A DNA stretch of 64,000 bases from Abelmoschus esculentus (taxonomy: Eukaryota > Streptophyta > Magnoliopsida > Malvales > Malvaceae): the NCBI GenBank assembly GCA_035048815.1, contig JAUCBN010000035.1:11854501-11918500 (forward strand), in the 5' to 3' direction. Of the stretch, positions 1-11,411 are shown piece after piece. Below the pieces are notes generated by a model. It did not search any database. It was not told the origin of the DNA and saw only the letters and a program-made list of their open reading frames with translations. A program made the position numbers and the translations under genes. Every line of letters starts with the position of its first letter. Positions within the stretch are counted from its first letter, which is position 1.

Positions 1-1060
1 CGGCCCAAAGATTCAGCCATCACCTTAGCTTTCCCCGGACGGTATACAACAGACAACCCACACTTACCCTCTTCGGAAAACCAACCAATTCCTTCCTCAC
101 ACCTAAGAGACAATGCACCAACCACAACACCATCTCAATCTCTATAGAAAACATAACTCAAAAGAAAACCCCATAAGGTTGATAACCAACTCTTGATAAC
201 CGCAACGGTTTCCACACTATCACCATCGAACTTACCTTACTTTTGACATCGTCCCACATACCAGGTAACCAACTAAGCCTTTCACCAACCTCCACTCCAT
301 ACAACAAACTACATACTAACCTTGCACAAAATTGTCAACATCGTCTTAAGCAAACTCCACCGTCAAAAATAACCTCATTATGAGTCATATTAACCATATC
401 ACAATGTCACAACATATCATCCACTTACCTATGAATGATAAAATCCAACATCCAAACAGCAACCTATGTCGGTCCTAAAAACTTTCAAATCTTATCATGT
501 TATAGATACACCAATCACAAAACTTCCCAACGGAACTTAGAAACCCAAGAAAACCGTACTCAAACAAACGATTAACCCAACAACCCTCATAAGAAAACTC
601 CATACCATCGATAGAACTTACTACCAACTTATGATGATTTTTTCCGACTTCATCCTTTGTACCTTTACTACTAATAATAACCCAAAGGAAATTGATACTC
701 ATTCTTACCTTATCAGCGAGTTAAACATTTACATATGATTCAAACATAATCCAAACCAGCTTAGTCGAAAACACATGTTTTTCCCCAACTCCAACCCCAA
801 CACTTACCACCAAACTCATGGGAAAAGATTACCATAAGCCCTACTCAAGATACCACTCCATCTCTACACTTTCCGTAACAACCATGCAGTTAACATAACA
901 CAAAAAGATTCTCAACACAAAACTAAACCTTACCAAGAACATATCCTTCACTAGACCCTCAACAAACATTTTACCATGATTTGTCCCCGATCAACTTTAT
1001 CAAGGTTGAATTTCACTCATAGATCCACCATATAACTAGGTCTCCCTATAGATTAACCCA
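1..1060 (-). pseudogene. pol: gypsy pol remnant (RT to RNase H)
   Basis: The minus strand carries broken traces of a gypsy polymerase. At the left edge (about 1-60) the translation contains YRPGKAKVMAESLG, resembling the YHPGKANVVADALSR-type end of gypsy RNase H. A second, similar YR..D..VV..ALS segment lies near 110-160. At about 640-700 a segment with ISSKGTKDE followed by HHKLVV resembles the region just after the RT catalytic motif, and near 820-850 a YGNLFPMSL stretch resembles the YGHYEFLVMPFGL block. Stops and frame changes separate all of these and no catalytic motif is intact. Order and spacing fit RT followed by RNase H on the minus strand. The assignment rests on motif similarity by eye. 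Confidence 0.5.
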
Positions 1061-2990
1061 ACATCTTCCCTTGTAACTCCACAACAACCCAGGCTTATCT
1101 CACATAACAAACTCTCATTGCAAGCATCCTTACGTAAACCAAGTCATCCCCAGTTGCTAACATTCTGCAAAACATATCATACAAGGATCTTACCAACTTT
1201 GTGTCATACCCAACACTATACTCATGTCATCGATAACACCTCCAACTCAAGGTTTAGCCACCTTAACCAACTCAACACCATGGTTCAAATTTTAAAATCT
1301 ACACATCATTAAGTGCCTTGATACTTAACCCAAAACCTTTTTTTTTATTATCAACTCATCGACAAACCAACTCCTACATTAACTATACCACAACCAAATC
1401 CAAACTTGTAGAATCATTCCTTCCACTTGCTCCAACATCTCTTATTTTATAACCTTGCCAAAGCGGTAACCATATTGATGAAACATCCACAAACATGAAC
1501 CCACTGAACATAAAACCTCAAAACACTTTTCGATAAAAACAAACCCATAAGACTGAACAATTTCTACAAACCATAAATTGTCCCGCGATCCATATACACC
1601 ACTCAAACATCATCAAAAACTAACTTTACCTTAAGTATATCCAACTCAACATCCGGCAAACACAACGTGTACACTTTCCTCCTTTATAGTATAACTAAAT
1701 ATCTCAAGGTCACAACAATCTATGATTCAAACCCCCGATTTCACAACTCTCATACCAAACTATATCTCATATTTTACTTCTATCCCAACCATACCAGATC
1801 GGTTACAACCCCCGATCTAACTGCACATTCACCATACTACAAAGAACTTCATATAATTTCCATAAAATAACTTCACATCACTTAGAGTAACATCAACCCG
1901 CCTTTCTCTACAAAACATGCTGTAACCTTGTTACAACCTCCAGATCTTAACTAGAAAGAATCCGCAAAACTCAGCCTTACCTTTAGTAATGACCATCCCA
2001 AACTAACCATAACTCAGGGTATTTACCTTGGTTTCAAACATTCACAACTCTGAGACCAACCACTCATTGTTCATCCAAGACTATTCCCTATCCAAAAGGG
2101 TAGCTTGCCCACTACACACTCAGCTTAACACCACAAGAAAGTTCTTTCAACCTCTTTTTTTTTATATACCTTCACCTTAAAAGAACCAACCACACTCCAC
2201 TTACACCCTCAAGGAGCTACTCGCAAGTGTGAACAAATGTATGCATGATTTCCTGTATGCCCTCATAAATGCCTATGCAAATGCATGTGCATGTAAATGC
2301 AATTTCTAATGTCATGCTCAAAGATGTATGCATGTCTTACATTATCTATAGATATATACATATATGTGCTCTTATTCTATGCATGATTGTTGTTCACACT
2401 CACAAATAACATCCTCAATTCCAACAACCTCAACTACCATCTTGTTGACAACTCCCAAGTCAGATTAGCAACATCCGTAACAGCTTCAGCAGACTAAAAC
2501 ACAACCGAAAGAGCAGTGCAACACCACAAACTAACCTTCCGGCCTAACCGAAGGCATACTTACAGAGGATGAAGAATTTACTCTTCCCTAACAGTCGTTT
2601 CATCTTCAATCTTAACCTTCAAAATTCATACCACAGTATCCAGTGACTTACGTCTCAAAAATATATTCAAAAACTTTAATCATGCAGTTTAAAACATAAT
2701 GTTCAAATAAAACAAACTTACATTTGGGCAAGATCCAAGGGAAAACTGAGAACATCTGAAAACATGTTGGCATAGGCAATGTGTAACCGACCACCTCTTT
2801 TACTCATAATTATTCTAGATGCACTCCCAATCCATACGTATACCCACAACAAGGCATGTCATATTCAATACAACATCCTAACATCTCAACACAAAAACAT
2901 GGCAAACCAATACATACTTGACAAACCAGCAACACACTTTACCAACCATCAACACATTTTATTAAACCAATCAAATATTTTATTCAACCT
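1061..2990 (-). other. gypsy internal region, expected gag/protease and leader, not recognisable
   Basis: By position, between the primer site and the RT trace, this should hold the leader, gag and protease of the gypsy element. I see no convincing zinc knuckle or protease motif. The plus strand is rich in A and C and poor in G. Around 2230-2340 ATGCA-type words recur, which looks like simple sequence. The short ORFs in either strand look like chance. Confidence 0.45.
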
Positions 2991-3003
2991 GGCTCTGATA
3001 CCA
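2991..3003 (-). other. gypsy primer binding site (tRNA-iMet)
   Basis: On the minus strand this reads TGGTATCAGAGCC, complementary to the 3' end of plant initiator methionine tRNA, five bases inside the LTR edge. It fixes the orientation of the element and identifies 3009-6548 as its 5' LTR. Confidence 0.85.
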
Positions 3004-3585
3004 CCAAATGTAACCCCCTTAGCCCGGCCTGGACGAAACCGGCATTAAACGAGTCACACGGGGAATATCAAATCAAACCCGCAAAGGTTCGATTCGATAA
3101 ACAACCCTAAAACCGTTATACTTTTTTTTCTTATCTTACCTAGATGCATAATCTTATTCCTACGTGTCGAGGAAACATGCAAAGTAACATTGGTAACACA
3201 ATAATTAAAAACGACCATCCGATTAAACACTAACACGGATTAGGACTAAAACGTAAAACTTTTAAATACGATTAGCAAAGTAGAAATTCTTTCCATCAAT
3301 GTTCAATTAAACACCCAAGTATTCTTCACCACAAATTTCAACTCAAACGAATCATTCTAACATTATCGATTGCATGTTTCTTTAATTTAGGGACCAAAAT
3401 GTAAATTTCCCAAAATACAAGGACTTCATTCAAATTAAGTTAACCATCTTGAAATTAAATCAACTTTAAGCATGCGTGCAAAATTTCAGCTCAAAATAAC
3501 TTCTACAAGTACCTTAATCGACCAAAGGAAGATAACCGGGACTAAAATATAGTTTCCAGCAACTTTCAATTCTAGGTGATCAATG

Positions 3586-3774
3586 GTTTCGAAACCTTCC
3601 AAGAGGTTCCGAAACTTTTTGAAAAAGGTTTTGAAACTTCCCCTGAAAGTTTCGAAACTTATCGCGTCCAGTAGCTTCCCAGAATTGAAACTGCCCGAAA
3701 GGTTCCGAAACTTTATGAAGGTTTCGAAACTATTTGACAAAGGTTTCGGAACCTTCAATCAAAGGTTTCGAAAC
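3586..3774. repeat. phased array of GTTTCGAAAC-type palindromes
   Basis: Eight 10-mers related to the palindrome GTTTCGAAAC start at 3586, 3606, 3628, 3649, 3702, 3721, 3743 and 3765. Four are exact; the others are GTTCCGAAAC (twice), GTTTTGAAAC and GTTTCGGAAC. Spacing is 19 to 22 bp except for one 53-bp gap. The flanking bases differ between units more than the palindromes do. Confidence 0.8.
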
Positions 3775-4529
3775 TTTGGGTCTGGAACTAATTATTTCAT
3801 TTCACTAAGTACACAACATTTACTCAATACTCAACCATTAAATAGAACCACTAAATGCATCAATCCTAAACATGTTTAACAACATATGGCACATAATCTA
3901 CTACGTCATGAACATCATTCAGGCTATAGGCATGCTCCCTAAGAAAAGTGATTTACAACATATCAATCCAACATACACATGCTAGAACATGCTTCATCAA
4001 TACAAGCAATCCAAAGTTCAACGATTAATATCAAACAATATGGTCTTATTACAATATGAAACAAAGCCTAAAATCCTCACTTCTCTCATAAATTGTATTA
4101 CACATTGCCTTGCCCAATTTATTTGCCAAAAACATACCAAAATTCAAGTGATCTTCCCCCTTGGTCTACTTGCCCCGAACGAAGCTCCAAGTGTTCTTAT
4201 TTTTCTGCAAAGATGAAGAGGGAGCTTAAGCAAACTTGCTTAGTGAGGTAGCTCCACAAATAATCATCAATGCATTTATTTAAAACCATGAAGAAACTAT
4301 AATGTGCAATACTTGTCAAATCATGCATGCCAAAATTTCATATCCAACTTCATTAAAACATATGCATCCTTGAGTTCACATAACCATATCAAAACAATTT
4401 ACAAATGATGCTCAAACCTTTCCTCAATTTCATGTATGTATATTGGCTTTGTAGTGAACACTTAATGTGAACCTTAAGCTCATCGAATACGCGGATCCAT
4501 GAGACATTCGTCTCGTCAGGACACTAAGT

Positions 4530-4660
4530 CACCATTGACATGACACTAAGTCACCATTAGCACTACCACGCACGATCGGACACATAGTCACCCTTGTCAC
4601 GTGTAGGCGGCTCTACCACGCACGGTTGGACATAAAGTCTCCCTTGTTACGTGTAGGCAA
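4530..4660. repeat. short tandem repeats with CACGTG in the gypsy LTR
   Basis: The word ACACTAAGTCACCATT is repeated about 20 bp apart, followed by two units of about 50 bp that each begin CTACCACGCACG and end GTGTAGGC. The first unit contains CACGTG at 4598-4603; in the second this is TTACGTG. The effect on LTR promoter activity is unknown. Confidence 0.65.
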
Positions 4661-4774
4661 AATTCTGTATTTTCAGTTTTGATTATAGTGCACTTATGAC
4701 AACCCTAATGACGTCATTTGTATTCGTATATAAAGTTAGTGTCACTAAGCCAATATCATAATCAAATGTGCATG

Positions 4775-4994
4775 ATAACTTGCTGCTCATAATGCATGCA
4801 TAATATGTTCAACAAATGAACCAAAAGCCATGCCCAAAGGCACCATTATATATAAGGCAAATAACAAAATTGTATTCCAAATCAAATAACTTGCTGCTCA
4901 TAATGCATGCATAAATTGTTCAACAAATGAACCAAAAGCCATGCCCAAGGCACCATTAAATATAAGGCAAATAACCATGTGGTTCCCCAAATCA
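4775..4994. repeat. 111-bp tandem duplication in the gypsy LTR
   Basis: Two copies begin ATAACTTGCTGCTCATAATG at 4775 and 4886. They are nearly identical over about 95 bp and then diverge at the ends. Both contain the palindrome-rich word ATGCATGCAT. Confidence 0.8.
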
Positions 4995-6548
4995 TTTCTC
5001 ATAATTTTTCATAATCATGGATGCTAAATAAACCATGCATTTTCAGCAAGTATCTCTCATGTATGTATCAATTCAAAACATGCTCATGCACTTCCATAAA
5101 TCCCATTGCATTACCAATAAAATACCTTTGTCAAAATTGTCGAAACTCATATCGGTTCATCAAAAACAAATACTTTACTTACTCTTGAACTATGGAAGGT
5201 TTTCACACTCTTCCATAGCTCCCAAAAACAGAACGTACCAAACGCGATTCGCTTTAAATCCGAAAACCACTCACCAACAAGCGAAACAAGCTTTCGCCGC
5301 TTTCCGATGATCGCACCAAACGCACCAGCAATCAAGCTTCTTCTTGTACCTTTTCTACAACATTAAAAACAGAGCATTCTCACATCATAACATGCCCAAA
5401 CCAACAACCATATCCGATCACCATTAAACTACCAAAAACTTAGCCGAAAAGACCGAAAACTAAGCCGAAACGCATCCGAACAACATCAGCTCAAAATCTA
5501 ACGAATCTAACATCTAATCCACTTCAATTATGATCCAAAAACACATCCAAACCATCCTTATATCTCCAGCAACATTCAAGCATCTAAAACAGCCCATAAA
5601 ACAACCGAAAAACACCTTAAAACTACACCGATTACATTATTCCGGGATTTAATTAATGTGATCTCGAATAAAGACTCAATTAATCATTAAATCATCATAA
5701 AAACATGATTGAAACCATCTAATTTCCAGCATTAAATAAGATCCATAAAGATCTCACAAAAACATAACAAAAACATTAGATCTAACATCAAAAACATTGA
5801 ATCAAGTATTTATTCAAAGATGAACAAGCTAATACTTGGGAATTTCAATAAAGAACCTTAGAAAATAATAAAAATCCAGAAAATTACCTTTAAGATCTAT
5901 TTACCAAAATTAGGAGATTTTCCCCTTCTTGATTCCTTGCAATTTGATGAAGATTTGATGAAATCAATGCATAGGTTTTGTAAAAGATGGAAGGATGATG
6001 CAAATGATGTAAAAAGATGCAAAAATCAGCAAGGAATTGAGAAGAAAAGATGAAGAGAAAGTGGAGAGAAAATGAGAGAAAAAGATGAGAGAAAAATGGG
6101 TCAAAAGTAGTTTTAGGAGAATATGATTAAGAAACCAAATTAAAGTAATTAAAATATTTATTTTGGTGAATAAATCATCATTAAAATTAAAAATGGGTTT
6201 ATGGCCCTCTAAGGATTCTAAGTTTAGCTTGCTTTTCAATTTAGTCACTAAAATACCATAATGACCGAAAATCACAAATTAGTCCCCCAATTTTCCAAAA
6301 AAATTACAAATTGGTCATTTATGCATAATTAAGCATAATTAAAAATCATTATAAAATCCAAATCATTTTCTTTTGATTTTGAAACATATTTTTAATATCT
6401 CAAACCACCTTCCAAATTATTATTTTTCTTAATTAAAAATATCCTTATTTTATTTTTCCCGGAATTAATGAACCGGAGAACCCGATTCGTCCCGAATCGA
6501 ATTCACCTAACTAACCCTAACTAATAAGACCAAAAACAGGATGTTACA

Positions 6549-6762
6549 ACGAGCATGTCTAAATATGCTCTATAGAGAATCCGTTCGAATTTTAACCGAG
6601 TAAAAACCATATAATTTGAGATTAATATGTATAATTTTGTTCAAAAACCCATAATTAAATATTTAACTCATAAAATTTGATTTAATAACATTTGGTTGTC
6701 GTTTTGTTGGGATTAAAACGTGCATGTCTCAATGGGATTTATAGATATTCCGTTCTAATTTT
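6549..6762 (+). repeat. satellite fragment between gypsy LTR and LINE
   Basis: It reads as the end of a B monomer (ACGAGCATG, TATGCTCTATAGAGAATCCG), a complete C monomer (CATATAATTTGAG, GTTGGGATTAAAACGTG), then the first bases of an A monomer (TTCTAATTTT). The A monomer resumes at 14731 beyond the LINE, so this fragment is continuous with the main array. Confidence 0.9.
6746..6762. repeat. LINE target-site duplication, left copy
   Basis: TATTCCGTTCTAATTTT, identical to 14723-14739. It runs directly into the poly(T) that is the reversed poly(A) tail of the LINE. Confidence 0.9.
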
Positions 6763-6858
6763 TTTTTTTTTTTTGAGAAAGGGCCTCATTAAAAAACCCC
6801 TATAGCCGACCGCCCGGAAGGCAGGAAGGCCCCTATGGGGAAAAGAGTACCCAAGATC

Positions 6859-9800
6859 TTATTGAGAAGGGGAGGAAAACCTCTCCGAGTTTACAGAAGC
6901 CCGAATAAAGTCGGGAAAGTCATAGGAGAAAACACAAGAAGAAAAGGAACGCAAAGCCCTAGTAGCTAATACATGGGCTACAACATTAGCCTCTCTAGGT
7001 ACATAACAAATCTTACAATCAGGTAAGGTACCAAGAGTGGAGCGAATACGAGACACCAAAGGTTGCACCGAGGAACGATCCTGATAAAGGGGGTCGTTGA
7101 CCTTATTAGCAATGGAAACAGAATCGGTCTCGAAGACAACACGGGTCCAGCCATTGGAAGAGGCAAGCTTCAGACCTTCCAAGAGGGCAAGAGCTTCAGC
7201 AGAGGCAGGATCCGGACAGAGGAGAGGCAAAGAACAGCCGCCAAGGACAATGCCAGAGGAGTCCCTAACAATGACATCAGCTGCTGCTCCTTTTAACACG
7301 GGGTCGAACGCACCATCCGTGTTAATCTTGACGTAACCAGGGTCTGGCTTCGTCCATCTAGCAAGAGCAAGAGTGGGCTCAGCTAGCCGAGAATGTAGGC
7401 GGGAGGCACTGTTAGCTGAGGTGTAATCATGTAAAAGACTTAGAGAATTAGAAACAGTTAATCACACCGGTTGAAGATGGTTATTGTGGACAAAGTCATT
7501 GCGACGGTTCCAAAGATTCCATAAGATCGTGAGAAGCAAAGAAAATTGCTTAAGAGAAAGAAAGCCAGCTGCCGCAGAAAGCCATTGGTAAGGGGAGGAA
7601 TAAACAGGAGAAAGAATTCGGGATGGGAGACCTGCCAACTGGAACGCCTCTCTAGTGCAAGGGCAGTCCCGTATAGCATGGATGGTAGTTTCGATGGCCA
7701 AATTGCATAAAGAGCAAATCCCCGGACCTAGATTGGCCTGGAGGATTTTGTGACCAGAGGGAAGTGCATCGTGACACAAACGCCAAGCAAAAGAACGTAC
7801 CTTAGGAAGAGTGGGTAATTTAGAAAGGACTTTCTAGAGTTTAGAGGGCCGATTAACTGGACCTGGCTGAAGCATCAAAAATTGATAGCCCGAACGTACA
7901 GAATAAATACCAGAATCATGGTTACCTCAGAGGGTGGTGTCGTGTGTATCATTAATAATCGGAACATTAAGGATAGTATTAGCATCCTCATATGTGAAGT
8001 AATTCTGAACTTTGGATACATCCCAGTGGGGTAAGTTAGGTATCATAAAAGTGCCGGCGCGCAGAGGCACTTCATCGTTGATCTCATAATCACCATAAAG
8101 GCGCAACGGCTGGGAGCCACCCTAGTTGTCAAAGTGGATCTAGATAGTACTATTCATGCCTGGACGTAAAAAAAAACCATCACGAAGTTTAGAAATAGCT
8201 ACACTGAGCCCTTTCCAAGCAAAGGAGGAACTCCGTGAAGAAATAGAGTCAAGTAAAGAACCAGTCGGGTAATACTTGCATTTGTAAATTTGACTAAGAA
8301 GGCTCCCAGGAGCACACACAAGGCGCCAAATCTTCTTACCAAGTAAAGCAATATTAAAATGGTGTAAATCACGAAAGCCGACTCCCCCAGCCGCTTTCGG
8401 GAGACAAACAGTATCCCAGGGAAGCATGTGCCAACCTTTTCTGCCAGCTTTCCCAGACCACCAGTAGCGGCGTATAGAAGTAGTCATGTCATTAATAATA
8501 TTGAGTGGCAGAAGGTAGCAAGACATAACATATTGAGGCATAGATTGAAGAACAAATTTGATAAAGACTTCTCTCCCACTGAAAGAGAGAAGATGCTTAT
8601 CCCAACTGTTCATTCTGGCAGTCATTTTATCTCTGGTAAAACCCAGAGCAACAGTTTTGTTCTTCCCAATGAGGAGGGGGACCCCTAAGTAAAGCCCAGG
8701 ATCATTCACCTCCCTGACATGCAATATGTCATTGATGGCTATGCGGAGTGACAAGGGAGTCTTCCGAGAGTAGAAGATGGTAGATTTCTCAAAGTTCACT
8801 GCTTGTCCAGACGAAGTGGCGTAAATGTGCAGAACGTCCCGAAGGCGTTGCACTTCTGCCATATTGGTCTTGATAAAAACCACACAATCGTCTGCAAAAA
8901 GAAGATGATTGACACGTGGTCCATTTCTACTAGCGCAAAGCCCCGGGAGAGCAACCGAAGATTTCTCAGCATTGAGCAAAGCAGAAAGACCCTGCGTACA
9001 GAACAAAAACAGAAAAGGGGAGAGAGGATCTCCTTGTCGTAAACCTCTAAAAGGCTTAAAAGGCCGAGATAGAGAATCATTCACTCGAACTTGAAAGGTG
9101 ACTGAGGATATACACCTCATAATAAGGGACACCCAGTTGGAGTTAAAGCCAAGACGAAGCATAATACGTTCTAGAAAAGTCCATTCAACACGATCGAAGG
9201 CCTTTTCCATATCTAATTTTAAACTAGCCCCTTTCGCGATGGAAGTAGCATCAGTATTAAGGGTATGAATGAGTTCATAGGCTATAAGAATATTGTCCGT
9301 AATGTTCCTACCGTGAACAAAAGCAGCTTGGTTACCACTAATACAAATAGGTATGATAGATTTTAGCCAGTTAACCAGAACTTTCGAGACAGTTTTATAA
9401 ATAACTGTACAGAGACTAATAGGTCGAAGATGACGCATTGTAGTAGGTTCATCAATTTTGGGGATAAGCACAATAATGGTGCGATTGACCTCTTCCATAT
9501 TAATGGACCCTCGAAGAAGCCCAAGGCAAAGAGATATAAACTCCGAGCCAAGAATATCCCAATGTTTCCGGAAGAAACTGCTGGGAAAACCGTCGACCCC
9601 CGGGGCCTTCCTTGGATCGATATCACGAAAAGCAGTATGAATTTCATCTGGAGTGAAGTCCTTGTTGAGGTCGTTATTCATTGAATCCGTAACAACGGTG
9701 GGAATATTATTCAAAATTGATGAATCTATTAGAGGAGAGGATGACGCAAAAAGAGTTTGGAAATATGTAACCGCGGTAGTCATAATATCAGTGGAGTTAG

Positions 9801-10947
9801 TTTGCCAAATATTTTGACCGTTAAAGAGACCAACAATCTAGTTTTTCTTCCGACGGCTAGTCGCTCTGGCGTGAAAAAAGGATGTATTTTTATCACCGTG
9901 CTCTAACCAGAGAGTACGAGCACGTTGAGCCCAATAGATTTCCTTCACATTAAGTAAGCTATCGAGCTCACGCCTAGCAGAGAGAAGGCCATTGATTTCA
10001 GAGTCGGATAGATGGTGCGCAAGACATCGGTTAATGAAGTCATGCAATTGGGAGATACGCTTATTGGACTTCAACCGTTTGGTGGTTTGCCAATTAGCAA
10101 GGAAACGCCCAATATCATGCAGTTTACTTATAGTCGATCGAGATGGAGAAGACCATAGCTCTTTAATACGTAAAAGAACTTCAGGATTATCAGCCCAGCA
10201 GTTCTCATAGCGGAACACTGTGCAGGGCCGCACAATTGGAGGACCCAGCACAGCCCTAGTGTCCATTAAGATAGGACAATGGTCAGAACGCGCCTGAAAG
10301 AAAGAGATAGCTTGGCAATTAGGAAAAGTATTGAACCAGGTTGAGTTACCAAGAAATCTGTCAAGCCTTTCCATAATGGTTACCGAGTTGCGTCCCGATC
10401 TGGTCCAAGTGAACCATCCAGAGATTGGTTTGCAATCGAAGAGATCATTATTATCAAGGCACTCTTGAAAATTATTAATTTGTGAACGAGCACGGCGAGA
10501 ACCGCCTTGTTTTTCGTTGTCATAAAGAATTTCATTAAAGTCCCCCCCTAGAAGCCATGGAAGAGAGCTGACTACATTCAGGGAGTCTATTAATTGCCAA
10601 GTCTTATGTTTGTTCGTAGTTTCAGGGAAACCGTGGATGCCAGTAAAGTGGAATTGAAGTTGTTCAAATGTAACAAGAACATCAATATGTCGATCTGAAT
10701 ATGAAAGAAGATCAACAGAAGAGTTATTCTTCCATATGATGGCAAGTCTTGTACAGGAAGGCCTGGGATCAACGGCAAGACAACCGTGCATACCAAGTTT
10801 GAGCTTAATACGATCCATGTTTTGTCTGGTCAATCTAGTCTCACACAGAAAGAGACAATCAACATCATGCTTGGAGATAGCTCGTTTTAAAGCAAGAACT
10901 GCATGGGCGTTACCAAGACCCTGGCAGTTCCAACATAATATTTTCAT
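6859..10947 (-). pseudogene. LINE ORF2: endonuclease, reverse transcriptase, RNase H
   Basis: One frame spans 1363 codons. Domains in order: APE-type endonuclease (codons 1-230; CWNCQGLGN near the start, GGDFNEIL, SDHCPIL near the end), RT (about codons 400-800; ISLCTVIYK, DMEKAFDRVEW, GLRQGDPLSP and catalytic FADD in LLFADDCV), a zf-RVT-type segment (about 1050-1160; FAWRLCHDALP, CSLCN, LWNLWNRRN) and RNase H (about 1200-1360; KINTDGAF, SAEALALLEGL, ETDS, REANVVAH). In-frame stops are at 9838 (TAG), 8140 (TAG), 8122 (TAG), 7927 (TGA), 7834 (TAG) and 7462 (TGA), so it is a pseudogene. The start ATG overlaps the upstream ORF stop as ATGA. The RNase H domain and total length are usual for plant L1 elements. 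Confidence 0.93.
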
Positions 10948-11411
10948 TTCTCACGATGGGGTTGATCACCATCAACCACTGTCGGAGAGTTGTTAACGCT
11001 GCTCATCCCAGCTAACCAATAATGAAAGTAGAAAGAAGGTAGAAAAGGAGAACAACTCCTCTTAAGAGGCAAAAATACGTCAAGGGAGACGTTGGAAAGA
11101 TCCCTTTCAAAGGGTGGTATATAGAATCGTAGGAAGACATGAGTAAAAAAGAAAAAAGAAAAGAAGAAAGAAGAGCAAAAAAGAAAAAGAGAAGAGAAAG
11201 GGCCAAAGTAAAAAAACAAAGAAAAGGAAATATTATTACTCCAAAAGACAAACCTAAAAAGCAAAGCGAAAAAAAAAACTGTCCTAGAAAACATAAGAAA
11301 CTAAAAACAACGACAAAAGAAAACAAACAAAATAAAGGGAGAACTGCCATGGTAAAGAAGCCATGACAGTTCCAAAGAAGGTCAATCATTTAGCTCGGCG
11401 GGGTTGACCAT
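10944..11411 (-). repeat. duplicated ORF1-end/ORF2-start junction in the LINE
   Basis: Two ORF1/ORF2 junctions lie 442 bp apart. At both, the minus strand encodes AGMSS, then one variable residue, NNSP and QP, then a Lys codon followed by ATGA, where the ORF1 stop and an ORF2-like start overlap. Downstream of each, the product begins M..L.WNC.G and then AVL.L. The outer junction (11389) leads into a frame of 125 codons with no endonuclease. The inner junction (10947) leads into the real ORF2. The 300 bp between them is purine-rich on the plus strand (about 11138-11340). Confidence 0.85.
11341..11372. other. inverted repeat at the extra ORF2 start
   Basis: GAACTGCCATGG and CCATGACAGTTC form arms of 12 bases with one mismatch around an 8-base loop. 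It lies inside the duplicated fragment of the ORF2 start. A role is unknown. Confidence 0.6.

Larger units (their letters stand above)
1..6548 (-). mobile_element. Ty3/gypsy LTR retrotransposon, 5' half, decayed
   Basis: Read on the minus strand, this is the 5' LTR (6548 to 3009), a primer binding site (3003 to 2991) and about 3 kb of internal sequence running off the left edge. The LTR has perfect 6-bp terminal inverted repeats (TGTAAC/GTTACA). The internal part shows only traces of RT and RNase H with many stops, so the copy is old. A long LTR with an initiator-Met primer site fits the Tekay/Del type of plant chromovirus better than Ogre-type elements, which use another tRNA; this lineage call is inference, because integrase and chromodomain lie outside the window. 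It sits in a satellite B monomer: the base after the LTR resumes the satellite at ACGAG. The target duplication cannot be checked without the other end. Confidence 0.8.
3009..6548 (-). repeat. gypsy 5' LTR, 3540 bp
   Basis: The boundaries are TGTAAC...GTTACA with the primer site immediately inside and satellite immediately outside. The minus-strand start (TGTAACATCCTGTTTTTGG) nearly matches the 21 bases at the right end of the window, so a second copy of the family begins there. The LTR is long and has no credible protein gene. It contains a phased palindrome array (3586-3774), a short tandem repeat with CACGTG (4530-4660) and a 111-bp tandem duplication (4775-4994). Confidence 0.85.

Noticed and set aside
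3486..3879. Protein-coding frames over the GTTTCGAAAC array in both strands
   Set aside because: A palindromic repeat gives open frames on both strands; the translations are just the repeat (FRNF, FETF).
5964..6275. 103-codon minus-strand frame in the gypsy LTR
   Set aside because: Low-complexity Ser/Phe/Leu; lies in an LTR; no known domain.
6500..6530. Telomere-like CTAACCCTAACTAA in the gypsy LTR
   Set aside because: Only about two degenerate units, inside the LTR near its edge; no array.
11012..11389. 125-codon minus-strand frame as a novel membrane protein
   Set aside because: Its first 20 codons are a duplicated ORF2 start; the hydrophobic rest reflects the purine-rich plus strand.
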